Positions 17,581-26,100 of a DNA stretch of 64,000 bases are shown in pieces. The notes beneath the pieces are model-generated. The model did not search any database. It saw only the letters and a list, made by a program, of their open reading frames with translations, and was not told the origin of the DNA. Within the stretch, counting starts at the first letter, position 1; each line of letters begins with the position of its first letter. The stretch is from Alphaproteobacteria bacterium (GTDB lineage Bacteria; Pseudomonadota; Alphaproteobacteria; Rhodobacterales; Rhodobacteraceae), in NCBI GenBank assembly GCA_030427405.1, contig JAUHXK010000009.1:168938-232937 (forward strand), read 5' to 3'. The translations under genes were made by a program, and so were the position numbers.

Positions 17581-18062
17581 CCTGTTGCCCCCTGGGCCTG
17601 TCGGATGCCGGACGCCCAGAACCAGGCGAATACGGCGACCCAGGTCAGCCCCGCAAGCGTCAGTGCAGGTCCCGGACCGATGAACCCGGCAACCAGCCCG
17701 TTCAGCAAGACCAGTGGCGTCGAGGCCAGCAAGGCCCAGAACAACGCCAGCCGCGCGCCATAAGATGTGCCCTTGCCGCCAAAAAGCCTGGCGCCAAGAT
17801 GCGTGATCCAGGCGACCAGGTACAATAGCAGCGGCAGGATGATGACCGATCCCAAAAGTGCGCCGCCCATCAACATGTTCAGGTCTTCACCGTCCAAATG
17901 CGCCTGCCGTGCAAGTCGGGGCAATTGCGCGATGAACCCGACGCCGCAAAACGCCATGACAAAGGCCAGCGCGCGATCTTCGCGCGGCCCCATATCCAAC
18001 AGGCGCCGCACGACGCGGCCCGGTCCACGATACGTGGCCACGATATCGGCGGTCACAGGCAT
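17577..18062 (-). CDS. Yip1-like membrane protein embedded in suf operon (second copy)
   Basis: 161 aa with four or five predicted membrane segments (GALLGSVIILPLLLYLVAW; ALFWALLASTPLVLLNGLVA; LTLAGLTWVAVFAWFWASG). It starts within the stop of sufD (TAATG) and its own stop overlaps the next Yip1-like gene by 4 bp. The two proteins are similar in plan but not obvious duplicates. The N-terminal PGRVVRRLLDMGPREDRAL is basic and probably cytoplasmic. Function unknown; membership in the suf transcription unit is clear from the overlaps. Confidence 0.65.
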   Translation of the reverse strand: MPVTADIVATYRGPGRVVRRLLDMGPREDRALAFVMAFCGVGFIAQLPRLARQAHLDGEDLNMLMGGALLGSVIILPLLLYLVAWITHLGARLFGGKGTSYGARLALFWALLASTPLVLLNGLVAGFIGPGPALTLAGLTWVAVFAWFWASGIRQAQGATG

Positions 18063-19342
18063 TAGCTGCGCCGCGCCAGCCAGCCTTCCAGACGGGTCAC
18101 GATATCCGACGCCAGCGACTGATCCTCGATCTCGTCCACGGCTTCGGCCAGGAAGGCCAGCGTCAGCATATTGGTCGCTTCCTTCACCGGAACCCCGCGC
18201 GAGCGCAGGTAGAACAAGGCGGTGTCGTCAATCGCACCCGAGGTTGACCCGTGCGAGCAGGCAACGTCATCGGCATAGATCTCAAGCTCGGGCTTGGCGA
18301 GGAACTGGCTGTCGTCATCCAAAAGCAAGGACTGGCTGATCTGATAACCGTCGGTTTTTTGAGCGCCCGCCTTGACCAGGATTTTACCCTGGAACACCCC
18401 GGTCGCGCCGTTGCGCAGAACCTTCTTGAAGACCTGGCGGCTTTCGCAATTCACGGCGTCATGGGTGATGAAAACCGTGTCGTCGTGGTGAAAATCACCG
18501 TCCCCGACACAGGCACCGGCCACATGTGCCACGGCATCGTCGCCGGTCAACTCGACCACCTGCTCGTTGCGGGTCAGCACGCCGTTTACCGTCAGGGTAA
18601 AGGACTTATAGACCGAAGCGGCCCCAAGACGGGTAAACATATGGGTTGCGGCACGACGCTGGTGATCGCGGCCCTGGGCCCGAACGTGATGCAGGACGCC
18701 GCCATCGGCCACGTCAATTTCCATGCATTTGTTGAACCGCGATGCGGCCGGGCCGTTTTCCAGAATGGTGACCTCTGCCCCGCTTTCGACGCGGATGATG
18801 TGGTGCAACATCGCGTCCGATGTTTCCGAACCGTGGCGGTAGATCAAACTGATGGGCCGGCTTGGTTTGCCGGTGACATGAATTGCAACCCCATCACGCG
18901 CAAAGGCCGTATTCAACGCGGCCAAGGGGCGCTGAACCGGCTGCTGCCCGCGCGCTTCCAACACGCCGTACAGTTCTTTGGCCCAGTGGATATCCTTGCA
19001 GCAAATGTCTTCGATCCGGTCGATCGTGACGCCTTCCATCGACAAATCGTCGGACGCATCCGCATCAAAGACACCGTCGACAAACACGATCTTCAGCCGA
19101 TCAAACCCGTCGAACATGACGGGTTCGTCGGATGCGAAAACCTCGGCCGGGGTTACATCGGGGGATACCAGCGTGTCGGGGCGCGTGTATTTCCAATATT
19201 CGTCGCGCCGCCCCGGCAGGCCCATTTCACGGACGCGCGCCAAAGCGTCTTCGCGTGCGGCACGGGTGCAACCCGCATCGGGCAATGACATCGCAGACAG
19301 CCGCGCCTCGGTCGCGGTTTGTTTCACTTCGGGCAAAGCCAT
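18062..19342 (-). CDS. sufD: Fe-S cluster scaffold subunit SufD
   Basis: 426 aa. SufBD-family beta helix: GLPGRRDEYWKYTRPD in the N-terminal region, ENGPAASRFNKCMEIDVADGGVLHHVRAQ in the centre, and the C-terminal core LEIYADDVACSHGSTSGAIDDTALFYLRSRGV with the conserved His. SufD pairs with SufB, and the SufBC2D complex builds clusters using SufC ATP hydrolysis. The start overlaps the stop of sufC (TGATG), and the stop overlaps the start of a Yip1-like gene (TAATG). Length is normal. Confidence 0.92.
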   Translation of the reverse strand: MALPEVKQTATEARLSAMSLPDAGCTRAAREDALARVREMGLPGRRDEYWKYTRPDTLVSPDVTPAEVFASDEPVMFDGFDRLKIVFVDGVFDADASDDLSMEGVTIDRIEDICCKDIHWAKELYGVLEARGQQPVQRPLAALNTAFARDGVAIHVTGKPSRPISLIYRHGSETSDAMLHHIIRVESGAEVTILENGPAASRFNKCMEIDVADGGVLHHVRAQGRDHQRRAATHMFTRLGAASVYKSFTLTVNGVLTRNEQVVELTGDDAVAHVAGACVGDGDFHHDDTVFITHDAVNCESRQVFKKVLRNGATGVFQGKILVKAGAQKTDGYQISQSLLLDDDSQFLAKPELEIYADDVACSHGSTSGAIDDTALFYLRSRGVPVKEATNMLTLAFLAEAVDEIEDQSLASDIVTRLEGWLARRS

Positions 19343-20097
19343 CAGTTCACCTCGGCAAGAATGTCGGCATAGCCATTGTTTTCCACCTCAAGCGCCAGTT
19401 CCGGGCCACCGGTTTTCACGATCCGGCCGTCAGCCATGATATGAACGACATCCGGCTGAATGTGGTCCAGCAGGCGTTGGTAATGCGTGATCACCAAAAA
19501 CCCACGACCTTCGTCGCGCAGCGCATTCACGCCCTCGGCAACCAGTTTCATGGCGTCCACATCAAGCCCCGAGTCAGTCTCGTCCAGGATGCACATCTTG
19601 GGTTCCAGCATGGCCATCTGCAGGATTTCGTTGCGCTTTTTCTCGCCGCCCGAAAAGCCGACATTGACCGGACGTTTCAGCATGTCTGCGTCGATCTTCA
19701 GGGATTTTGCCTTGGCGCGCACAACTTTCAGAAAATCGGTCGCCGAAAGCTCGTCCTGACCGCGCGCCTTGCGTTGTGCGTTCACCGCTGTGCGCAGGAA
19801 GGTCATGTTGCCGACGCCCGGAATTTCGACCGGATACTGGAACGCCAGGAATACACCGGCGGCGGCACGCTCTTCCGGCTCCATCTCAAGCAGGTCGTCG
19901 CCTTCCAGCGTGGCCGACCCCTCGGTCACCTCATAGCCGTCGCGCCCCGACAGCACATAGCTGAGCGTCGACTTGCCCGAGCCGTTCGGCCCCATGATCG
20001 CGTGAACCTTGCCGGCTTCAACCGTCAGATCAACGCCCTTGAGAATCTGCTTGTCCTCTTCTTCAAGCTGTACGTGCAGGTATTTGATTTCCAGCAT
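19342..20097 (-). CDS. sufC: Fe-S assembly ATPase SufC
   Basis: 251 aa from the ATG at 20097 (MLEIKYLHVQLEEEDKQILKG); the frame continues open upstream but without SufC-like sequence. Walker A is GPNGSGKS, the signature VGFSGGEKKRNEILQMA, Walker B CILDETDSGLD, and the switch His in VITHYQRLLDHI. SufC is a cytoplasmic ABC-type ATPase that drives conformational change in the SufBD scaffold. It is 47 bp downstream of a small membrane-protein gene and overlaps sufD. Confidence 0.95.
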   Translation of the reverse strand: MLEIKYLHVQLEEEDKQILKGVDLTVEAGKVHAIMGPNGSGKSTLSYVLSGRDGYEVTEGSATLEGDDLLEMEPEERAAAGVFLAFQYPVEIPGVGNMTFLRTAVNAQRKARGQDELSATDFLKVVRAKAKSLKIDADMLKRPVNVGFSGGEKKRNEILQMAMLEPKMCILDETDSGLDVDAMKLVAEGVNALRDEGRGFLVITHYQRLLDHIQPDVVHIMADGRIVKTGGPELALEVENNGYADILAEVN

Positions 20098-20144
20098 TTT
20101 TTGTCCTTTTGCGTCTCGCGTTGGGCCCCGCGGCCCGATTGTTT

Positions 20145-20348
20145 CTATCCCAGGATCCGGCGCAAGGTACGCGCGGCGATCCATCCAAGGATCGCCCCAC
20201 CGCCAATGGCCCAGACCGGGTTGATAAAGTCCATGTACCTGATGTTGACATAGGCCACGCCCAGAACACCGCCCAAAACCGGCAGCGCATATCCCAACGC
20301 TGTCAGGACGCGGTCGCGTCCGAAACGATGTCGGGACTGGCGCGCCAT
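20145..20348 (-). CDS. Small membrane protein between sufB and sufC
   Basis: 67 aa with two predicted membrane spans (TALGYALPVLGGVLGVAYV; INPVWAIGGGAILGWIAA) flanked by basic ends ([13 protein letters not shown] and RTLRRILG), a positive-inside hairpin topology. Its ATG overlaps the sufB stop as TGATG, so translation is coupled to sufB. I do not recognise a named family. Its conserved-looking placement inside the suf unit suggests a link to the scaffold or its membrane environment. Confidence 0.65.
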   Translation of the reverse strand: MARQSRHRFGRDRVLTALGYALPVLGGVLGVAYVNIRYMDFINPVWAIGGGAILGWIAARTLRRILG

Positions 20349-21868
20349 CAGCCGACCGAGCCTTCCAGCGAAATCGCAACCAGCTGTTGCGCTTCCATTG
20401 CAAACTCCATCGGCAGGGCCTGCAGCACGTCCTTGCAGAACCCGTTGACAACCAGTGCCACGGCTTCTTCTTCGTCCATGCCGCGCTGACGGCAATAGAA
20501 CAGCTGATCGTCATCGACCTTCGAGGTGGTCGCCTCGTGCTCGACACGGGATGAGTTGTTCTTGACCTCGATATACGGAACCGTATGCGCCCCGCATTTG
20601 TCACCAATCAGCAAGCTGTCGCATTGGGTATAGTTGCGGCTGTCCTTGGCCTTGGGATGCATCGACACCAGCCCGCGATAGGTGTTCTGCGCCTTGCCGG
20701 CGCTGATGCCCTTGGACACGATCCGCGACTTGGTGTTCTTGCCCAGGTGAACCATCTTGGTGCCGGTGTCGGCCTGCTGGTAATTGTTGGTGATGGCGAT
20801 CGAGTAGAACTCGCCCTGGCTTTCATTGCCGCGCAGGATGCAGGACGGGTATTTCCATGTCACTGCGCTGCCGGTTTCAACCTGCGTCCACATCACCTTG
20901 GACCGATCGCCACGGCAATCCGCACGCTTGGTCACAAAGTTGTAGATGCCGCCCTTGCCGTTCTCATCCCCGGGGAACCAGTTCTGAACGGTCGAGTATT
21001 TCACCTCGGCGTCTTCTTCGACGATGATCTCGACCACCGCCGCGTGCAGCTGTGCGGTGTCGCGCTGCGGCGCGGTGCAGCCTTCCAGATAAGACACATA
21101 CGAGCCCTTGTCTGCGATGATAAGCGTGCGCTCGAACTGGCCTGTATTTTCGGCATTGATGCGGAAATAGGTGCTCAGCTCCATCGGGCAGCGGACACCC
21201 GGCGGCACATAGACAAAGGACCCGTCCGAAAAGACCGCCGAGTTCAGCGTGGCATAGAAATTGTCCGAAACCGGAACAACCGAGCCGAGGTATTTGCGAA
21301 CCAATTCGGGATGTTCACGAATGGCTTCCGAGATCGAACAAAAGATGACCCCGGCCTTTTTCAACTCGGCCTGGAAGGTGGTGCCGACGGAAACGGAATC
21401 GAATACCGCATCAACGGCAACTTTGCGACCTTCGGCCGGGGCCTCCTCGGCACCGTCGACGCCTGCAAGAATCATTTGTTCTTTCAGAGGGATACCAAGC
21501 TTTTCATAAGTGGCCAGCAGCTTGGGGTCGACCTCATCCAGCGACTTGGGCTTTTCTTCCATCGACTTGGGCCGGGCATAGTAATACTGGTCCTGGAAAT
21601 CGATTTCGGGATAGTTCACCATCGCCCATTTCGGCTCTTCGATCTGGCTCCAGCGATCGAACGCGGCCAGACGCCATTCGGTCATCCATTCCGGTTCTTC
21701 GTTTTTCTCAGAGATCAGCCGCACGATGTCGGGACCTACGCCCTTGGGCGCATATTCCATCTCGATATCGGTGTCCCACCCGTATTTATAGGTTCCGACC
21801 TCGCGTACCGCGTCCACGGTTTCCTGATCGACACCTTCTTTTACCTGGGTCTGGTCCAAAGCGGCCAT
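20348..21868 (-). CDS. sufB: Fe-S cluster scaffold subunit SufB
   Basis: 506 aa. Typical Suf[17 protein letters not shown] near the N-terminus, [20 protein letters not shown], and the C-terminal core [24 protein letters not shown] with the conserved cysteines, followed by [21 protein letters not shown]. SufB receives sulfur from the desulfurase and holds the nascent cluster with SufD. It follows an IscS-like desulfurase by 18 bp and overlaps a small membrane-protein gene downstream. Confidence 0.95.
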   Translation of the reverse strand: MAALDQTQVKEGVDQETVDAVREVGTYKYGWDTDIEMEYAPKGVGPDIVRLISEKNEEPEWMTEWRLAAFDRWSQIEEPKWAMVNYPEIDFQDQYYYARPKSMEEKPKSLDEVDPKLLATYEKLGIPLKEQMILAGVDGAEEAPAEGRKVAVDAVFDSVSVGTTFQAELKKAGVIFCSISEAIREHPELVRKYLGSVVPVSDNFYATLNSAVFSDGSFVYVPPGVRCPMELSTYFRINAENTGQFERTLIIADKGSYVSYLEGCTAPQRDTAQLHAAVVEIIVEEDAEVKYSTVQNWFPGDENGKGGIYNFVTKRADCRGDRSKVMWTQVETGSAVTWKYPSCILRGNESQGEFYSIAITNNYQQADTGTKMVHLGKNTKSRIVSKGISAGKAQNTYRGLVSMHPKAKDSRNYTQCDSLLIGDKCGAHTVPYIEVKNNSSRVEHEATTSKVDDDQLFYCRQRGMDEEEAVALVVNGFCKDVLQALPMEFAMEAQQLVAISLEGSVG

Positions 21869-21886
21869 AACTTACCCTCCTAGAGT

Positions 21887-22930
21887 TCACGCGGCGCGCG
21901 CGCGAAACCGTTTTTCTTTTTCCAGCCACGTTTCAGCGAAACGCAACACATCTTCTTCCGTCGTCTGGGGCCCCAGCGATACCCGGATCGCACTGGCCGC
22001 CGTCACCTCGTCAAATCCCATTGCGGTCAACACCGCGCTTGCCCGGACCTTGCCGCTGGAGCAGGCCGAACCGGCACTTACGGCAAACCCGGCCAGGTCC
22101 ATTTGCATGACCTGCGTTTCGCCCTTCCAGCCGGGGGCCGCGAAACACAACGTGTTTGGCAACCGTTCCTGGCCTTGCCCCACAAAGGTAAGGGCTTGCG
22201 ACCCCGCCTCAAGGGCCTTTTCTAGAATATTTCTAAGGTGCGCAACCTTTTCCCAGACACCATTGGCCAAATCCTGCGCTGCTGCCTCGGCGGCGGCGGC
22301 AAACCCCGCTATGCCGATCACGTTTTCGGTGCCCGACCGGCGGCCCATTTCCTGCCCGCCGCCCTTGATCTGCGCCTGAATATCCGTACCGCGTCGCATC
22401 ACGACCGCGCCAACACCCTTGGGCCCGCCCAGCTTGTGCGCCGAAATCAACGCCATTTCCGCCCCCAACCAATTAAAGGCGATGGGCAATTTGCCAAAAG
22501 CCTGGGTGGCATCGGTCACCGCCAGCCCGTCGGGCAGCTTTTGGATAATCCCGGTTTCGGAATTTGCCAGTTGCAAAGTCGTCGAACCCGCATCGGACAC
22601 GCCAACCGAACCATCCGCCGAAACCGCCAAATCCTGGTCAATCCAGGCTCTTACGGCGTCATGTTCGATTGCTGCGCCATGCAGGTTGCGACCGCCAAGC
22701 GCAAGTGCAGCGCCTTCGGTCGACCCCGATGTAAAAACGATATCGGCCCCATCCGCGCCGAATGCCGCGGCGATCTGCCCGCGCGCCTTTTCCACGATCG
22801 ACTTGGCGGCCCGCCCCTCGGCATGGACCGAGGACGGGTTGCCGCATTGATCCATGGCCGCGATCATGGCCGCGCGCGCCTCGGGGTGCAACGGCGTGGT
22901 CGCATTATGATCGAGGTAAACACGTTTCAT
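21887..22930 (-). CDS. Cysteine desulfurase, IscS/NifS-like
   Basis: 347 aa from the ATG at 22930 (MKRVYLDHNATTPLHPEA, the standard IscS/NifS opening); longer readings have no support. PLP lysine in LISAHKLGGPKGVGAVV; catalytic Cys in VSAGSACSSGKVRAS on the mobile loop, the group I desulfurase signature. It is the second gene of the iscR-suf unit, giving that operon two desulfurases of different groups (this and SufS). Role: sulfur for Fe-S clusters and perhaps other sulfur trafficking. It may be a shortened member (about 40 residues less than E. coli IscS). Confidence 0.9.
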   Translation of the reverse strand: MKRVYLDHNATTPLHPEARAAMIAAMDQCGNPSSVHAEGRAAKSIVEKARGQIAAAFGADGADIVFTSGSTEGAALALGGRNLHGAAIEHDAVRAWIDQDLAVSADGSVGVSDAGSTTLQLANSETGIIQKLPDGLAVTDATQAFGKLPIAFNWLGAEMALISAHKLGGPKGVGAVVMRRGTDIQAQIKGGGQEMGRRSGTENVIGIAGFAAAAEAAAQDLANGVWEKVAHLRNILEKALEAGSQALTFVGQGQERLPNTLCFAAPGWKGETQVMQMDLAGFAVSAGSACSSGKVRASAVLTAMGFDEVTAASAIRVSLGPQTTEEDVLRFAETWLEKEKRFRARAA

Positions 22931-22971
22931 GGATGCATCTTTTTCTGCAAGCGACAGATCATCGGCTCTGG

Positions 22972-23430
22972 TCACTCATCGACAACTGAAAACAGGCTTG
23001 GCACCGCGGGGCATGGCGCAAGGTCGTTCTTGATGACGTCCGAAAGGCGCGTTTGATGCAGAAAGACATAGACATGCGCGCTCAGCCCTTCCCACAGACG
23101 GTTGGTCAGTGATTGCGCGCGGCTGCCGGACGATCCGCCGGATGCGCCCGCCCCTTTGTGCATTGCATCGACCGTTTCATCGACCGCAGCCAGAATTTCC
23201 ACGACCCGGATTTCCGAAGCCGGACGCGCCAGCCTGTACCCGCCGCCGGGGCCACGGACGGACGCCACCAGATCGGCCCGGCGCAGCTTTACGAACAGTT
23301 GCTCAAGATAGGGCAACGAAATGTCCTGCCGTTCGGAAACCTCACCCAGCGTAACCAGCTTGTCTGCCGGTTGCAGGGCAATATCGGCCAGCGCGACCAT
23401 CGCGTAACGACCCTTGGTCGAAAGCTTCAT
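22972..23430 (-). CDS. iscR: Rrf2-family regulator IscR lacking canonical cluster cysteines
   Basis: 152 aa from the ATG at 23430 (MKLSTKGRYAMVALADIA). The winged-helix N-terminus and recognition region (ISLPYLEQLFVKLRRADLVASVRGPGGGY) are standard IscR. The segment where E. coli IscR carries Cys92, Cys98 and Cys104 reads AVDETVDAMHKGAGASGGS and has none; the only cysteine of the protein is Cys140 near the C-terminus, and a His is at 91. Rhodobacter sphaeroides IscR is known to have a single cysteine and still to bind a cluster and repress Fe-S genes. Here it is the first gene of the iscR-suf operon, so it probably autoregulates. Confidence 0.9.
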   Translation of the reverse strand: MKLSTKGRYAMVALADIALQPADKLVTLGEVSERQDISLPYLEQLFVKLRRADLVASVRGPGGGYRLARPASEIRVVEILAAVDETVDAMHKGAGASGGSSGSRAQSLTNRLWEGLSAHVYVFLHQTRLSDVIKNDLAPCPAVPSLFSVVDE

Positions 23431-23528
23431 TTTCGTTTCCTCATGGCAAGTAACGCGCGAAAACATTGACGCCGACGCAGCCAGTGCGTATCTCCCACTG
23501 ACAGCGCATTCGCGCGAAGCAAAATCAG

Positions 23529-23543
23529 TTAGAACCGTTCTAA
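23529..23543. promoter_or_regulatory. ICE/Irr-type palindrome upstream of the iscR-suf operon
   Basis: TTAGAAC-C-GTTCTAA, a perfect 15-bp palindrome 99 bp upstream of iscR and 68 bp upstream of the divergent hydrolase gene. It matches the iron control element core TTTAGAA-N3-TTCTAAA bound by the iron/haem-responsive regulator Irr in alphaproteobacteria. Control of suf by iron status is expected for this operon, which makes the match more credible. The regulator gene is not in the window. Confidence 0.6.
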
Positions 23544-23610
23544 GGTGCCCGACGAAATCCGTCAAGTATATCCCGGCACCGTTTGGAAAAAAGACAGGAC
23601 CAAAGCACAC

Positions 23611-24264
23611 ATGCCCGAGGTGATTTTTCCCGGACCCGAAGGCCGCCTGGAAGGCCGCTACCACCCGCAAAAGGAAAAAGACGCACCGATCGCAATCGTG
23701 CTTCACCCGCATCCCCAATTCGGCGGGACCATGAACAACAAGGTCGTCTATAACCTGCACTATGCGTTCTACAACATGGGCTTTACCGTGTTGCGGTTCA
23801 ATTTCCGCGGCGTCGGCCGCAGCCAGGGCGAATACGATCAGGGCGTGGGCGAGTTGAGCGACGCGGCCTCGGCGCTGGATTACCTGCAGTCGATGAACAA
23901 CAACTCGAAACACTGCTGGGTCGCAGGGTTCTCGTTTGGTGCGTGGATCGGGATGCAATTGCTGATGCGTCGCCCCGAGATCACCGGGTTCATCAGCGTA
24001 TCGCCGCCGGCAAACATGTATGACTTTTCCTTCCTGGCGCCCTGCCCGTCTTCGGGCCTGATCATCAACGGCACCGCCGACCGCGTGGCGCCGCCCGCCG
24101 ACACCACAGCGCTGGTCGGAAAACTGCACGAGCAGAAGGGGATCACCATTACCCATACCGAGGTCGAAGGCGCGGATCACTTTTTCCAGGATCAGCACAT
24201 GGATACGATGATCACCGATGTCAGCGACTATGTGAAACGCCGCCTGACCGAGACCACGCGGTAA
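23611..24264 (+). CDS. Alpha/beta hydrolase (COG2945 type)
   Basis: 217 aa from the ATG at 23611. It is a short alpha/beta hydrolase with nucleophile elbow GFSFGAWIG, an acid in NGTADRVAPP and a His in EGADHFFQD, so the triad Ser-Asp-His is complete. The opening VIFPGPEGRLEGRYHP and LHPHPQFGGTMNNKVV are typical of the predicted-hydrolase family COG2945. The reaction is unknown. It is divergent from iscR and overlaps a small gene downstream (TAATG), so these two and the HD protein form one unit. Confidence 0.8.
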   Translation: MPEVIFPGPEGRLEGRYHPQKEKDAPIAIVLHPHPQFGGTMNNKVVYNLHYAFYNMGFTVLRFNFRGVGRSQGEYDQGVGELSDAASALDYLQSMNNNSKHCWVAGFSFGAWIGMQLLMRRPEITGFISVSPPANMYDFSFLAPCPSSGLIINGTADRVAPPADTTALVGKLHEQKGITITHTEVEGADHFFQDQHMDTMITDVSDYVKRRLTETTR

Positions 24265-24509
24265 TGACCGACACCATCACCCATCTGGCCGCCAAATTGG
24301 CCGAAGACACGATGAAGGTCATGGATGAAACCGGCCAGGACCGGTTCTATGTCGAGGTTGGCGATGTTCTGGGGGCGGCCTCGCAGTCGCTGGAAGAGGC
24401 CTACCTGACCGAAATTCGCGTTCGTCTGGCCGAACGCAAGGCCCGGCAGTTCCTGGTCAAGCGCCTGTCGGAACATCGCTCCAAACTCAAGGCGATTGAA
24501 AAGCAATGA
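24264..24509 (+). CDS. Small conserved hypothetical protein
   Basis: 81 aa, charged and probably all helical (KLAEDTMKVMDETGQDRFY; QSLEEAYLTEIRVRLAERKARQF), without cysteines or membrane segments. Its start overlaps the hydrolase stop (TAATG) and its stop overlaps the next gene by 4 bp (ATGA), so it is tightly coupled at both ends. No family recognised. Codon usage matches the neighbours, supporting a real gene. Confidence 0.65.
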   Translation: MTDTITHLAAKLAEDTMKVMDETGQDRFYVEVGDVLGAASQSLEEAYLTEIRVRLAERKARQFLVKRLSEHRSKLKAIEKQ

Positions 24510-25675
24510 CCGACCGGCTGTCTGCGCAAGTCGCGTTTCTGAAACAGGCAGACAGGTTAAAAACGGTCCAGAGGGCGAATGTCCTTCTGGATCAGTCCCG
24601 CCCCGAAAATTCAGCCGAACACAGCTGGCACCTGGCCTTGTGGGCCCTGGTCATGGCGCCCTTCGCGGACCCTGATACCCGCATTGATCGTGTTATCCAG
24701 ATGCTGCTGCTGCACGACCTTGTCGAGATCATCACGGGCGACCACCCCATTCACCTGGAAACGGATTGGTTGGAAGTAGCCCGCGCGGAACGCTCTGCGG
24801 CGCAGCAGCTTTTCGGTATTCTGCCAGCCGATCAGGCCACTACTTTCCTAGCGTTGTGGCAAGAGTTCGAGGCTGACGAGACCACCGATGCGCGGTTTGC
24901 CAAAAAGCTGGACCGGTGCCAGCCCTTGTTTCAGGTGCTCTGCGCCACTCGACCCCGCCCCGACCACCTTGAGGTTGTGCGCGCCAACCTTGCAGAAGGT
25001 CGTGCCGCATACCTGAAGGATGATTTTCCGCAGGCTTACACCTATGCAACATCGCTGCTGTCCGGCGTTGCGCCGGGCACATCCGACGCGTTCATCCAGC
25101 GGATCCCGTTCCTGGCAGAGGCCGACAAGTTGAAATCGGTGTTGCGCGCATCGCGCCTGTTGTCTGAGGACCGGTTCGAAAACTCGGCCGAACACAGCTG
25201 GCATGTGATGCTGCACGCCTGGGTTCTGGCCGAATACGCACTGCCGGGTGTGAAAATCGACCGGGTTGTTCAAATGCTTCTGCTGCATGACATTGTCGAG
25301 ATCGACGCAGGCGACAATCCGATTCACGGTGCGGTCGATCATGCCGCACAAGCGGCCACCGAAGAGGCCGCAGCCGCACGCCTGTTCGGCCTGCTGCCCC
25401 GCGATCAGCACGACGCGTTCCTGAAACTTTGGCACGAATTCGAAGCGGCCAACAGCCCGGATGCGCGGTTTGCCAAAGCAGTGGACCGGGTGCAGACGCC
25501 GATTGCCAACCTGGAAACGGGCGGCGGATCATGGGTGGATTACAACGTGACACTGGCCCAACTGGAAGACCGGGTCGGTGTTCCGATTGAACGTGGCGCG
25601 CCACAGTTATGGGATTGGCTGCATCCGCAGCTAAAGGCGCATTTTGCACAAGTGGGTGCCGCAACTGGCGCCTGA
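24506..25675 (+). CDS. Tandem HD-domain phosphohydrolase (two HDDC2/YfbR-like domains fused)
   Basis: 389 aa made of two homologous halves of about 190 residues. Each half has the full metal-site set: ENSAEHSWH, then MLLLHDLVEI (or MLLLHDIVEI), then DARFAKKLDR (or DARFAKAVDR). In the first half His39, His70 and Asp71 are the ligands; the second half repeats them about 190 residues later. HDDC2/YfbR proteins are single-domain 5'-deoxynucleotidases of about 200 aa, so this is an internal duplication with both sites apparently intact. The last gene of a three-gene unit. Confidence 0.85.
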   Translation: MTDRLSAQVAFLKQADRLKTVQRANVLLDQSRPENSAEHSWHLALWALVMAPFADPDTRIDRVIQMLLLHDLVEIITGDHPIHLETDWLEVARAERSAAQQLFGILPADQATTFLALWQEFEADETTDARFAKKLDRCQPLFQVLCATRPRPDHLEVVRANLAEGRAAYLKDDFPQAYTYATSLLSGVAPGTSDAFIQRIPFLAEADKLKSVLRASRLLSEDRFENSAEHSWHVMLHAWVLAEYALPGVKIDRVVQMLLLHDIVEIDAGDNPIHGAVDHAAQAATEEAAAARLFGLLPRDQHDAFLKLWHEFEAANSPDARFAKAVDRVQTPIANLETGGGSWVDYNVTLAQLEDRVGVPIERGAPQLWDWLHPQLKAHFAQVGAATGA

Positions 25676-25712
25676 CGATCTATGAACGGCGATCGGTGAA
25701 TAGCCCATAAAA

Positions 25713-25739
25713 ATGAAAAAGGAGCCCGAAAGCCCCTTT
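25713..25739 (-). terminator. Rho-independent terminator of the 43-aa ORF
   Basis: Read on the minus strand: AAAGGGGC-TTTCGG-GCTCCTTT followed by TT, CA and TTTTT. The single wobble pairs only in minus-strand RNA, so the terminator belongs to the small minus-strand ORF rather than to the convergent HD gene. Confidence 0.7.
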
Positions 25740-25762
25740 CCCAAATTTTTTATCAGCGGCGC

Positions 25763-25894
25763 CTATACCGCTTGATCATTCAATCGTTCAAAAATTTGGG
25801 CTGCGTCTGTCTCGACGGACCCCCCGCCTACAAGCCACCCTAGCGCCACGATGATTGCCGAAGCAAATATGACGGATTTCGCAAAAGTCGTCAT
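25763..25894 (-). CDS. 43-aa single-span membrane protein
   Basis: A 43-codon ORF from an ATG at 25894. Residues 5-23 (AKSVIFASAIIVALGWLVG) form one membrane span, followed by GGGSVETDAAQIFERL, an acidic helical tail. Supporting evidence is a minus-strand intrinsic terminator 24 bp after the stop and a hydrophobic-then-charged design typical of small membrane proteins. The ribosome-binding site is weak (GAG 13 bp upstream). Function unknown; possibly a toxin-like or stress-induced small protein, but nothing shows this. Confidence 0.5.
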   Translation of the reverse strand: MTTFAKSVIFASAIIVALGWLVGGGSVETDAAQIFERLNDQAV

Positions 25895-26100
25895 TGTTCA
25901 AAACTCGATAAAAAGGAAACTAATACGCGGCCTGAGTATCACGGACGTGGCGTTTCCCATAGTCGGGTTTACCTGACCCCACGGAAACGTGTTCTCACTA
26001 TCCACGGCGCTGGCCAGCGCAGGCAAACGGGGCGAAATCGCTTGCCCCGGACGACAAGGTCGTGATCAATCTGCCCGAAACCCTGCGGAGCGAACCCAAG

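Noticed and set aside
19342..20607. SufC as a 421-aa protein starting at 20607
   Set aside because: The extra residues are the reverse of the small membrane protein and the 3' end of sufB; SufC begins at MLEIKYLHVQ (20097).
26007..26021. GCGCTGGCCAGCGC palindrome and a GGGGCGAAATCGCTTGCCCC hairpin-like stretch before the SMR gene, considered as a riboswitch
   Set aside because: I could not match it to the guanidine (ykkC) consensus and the stems are short; not enough to call a riboswitch.
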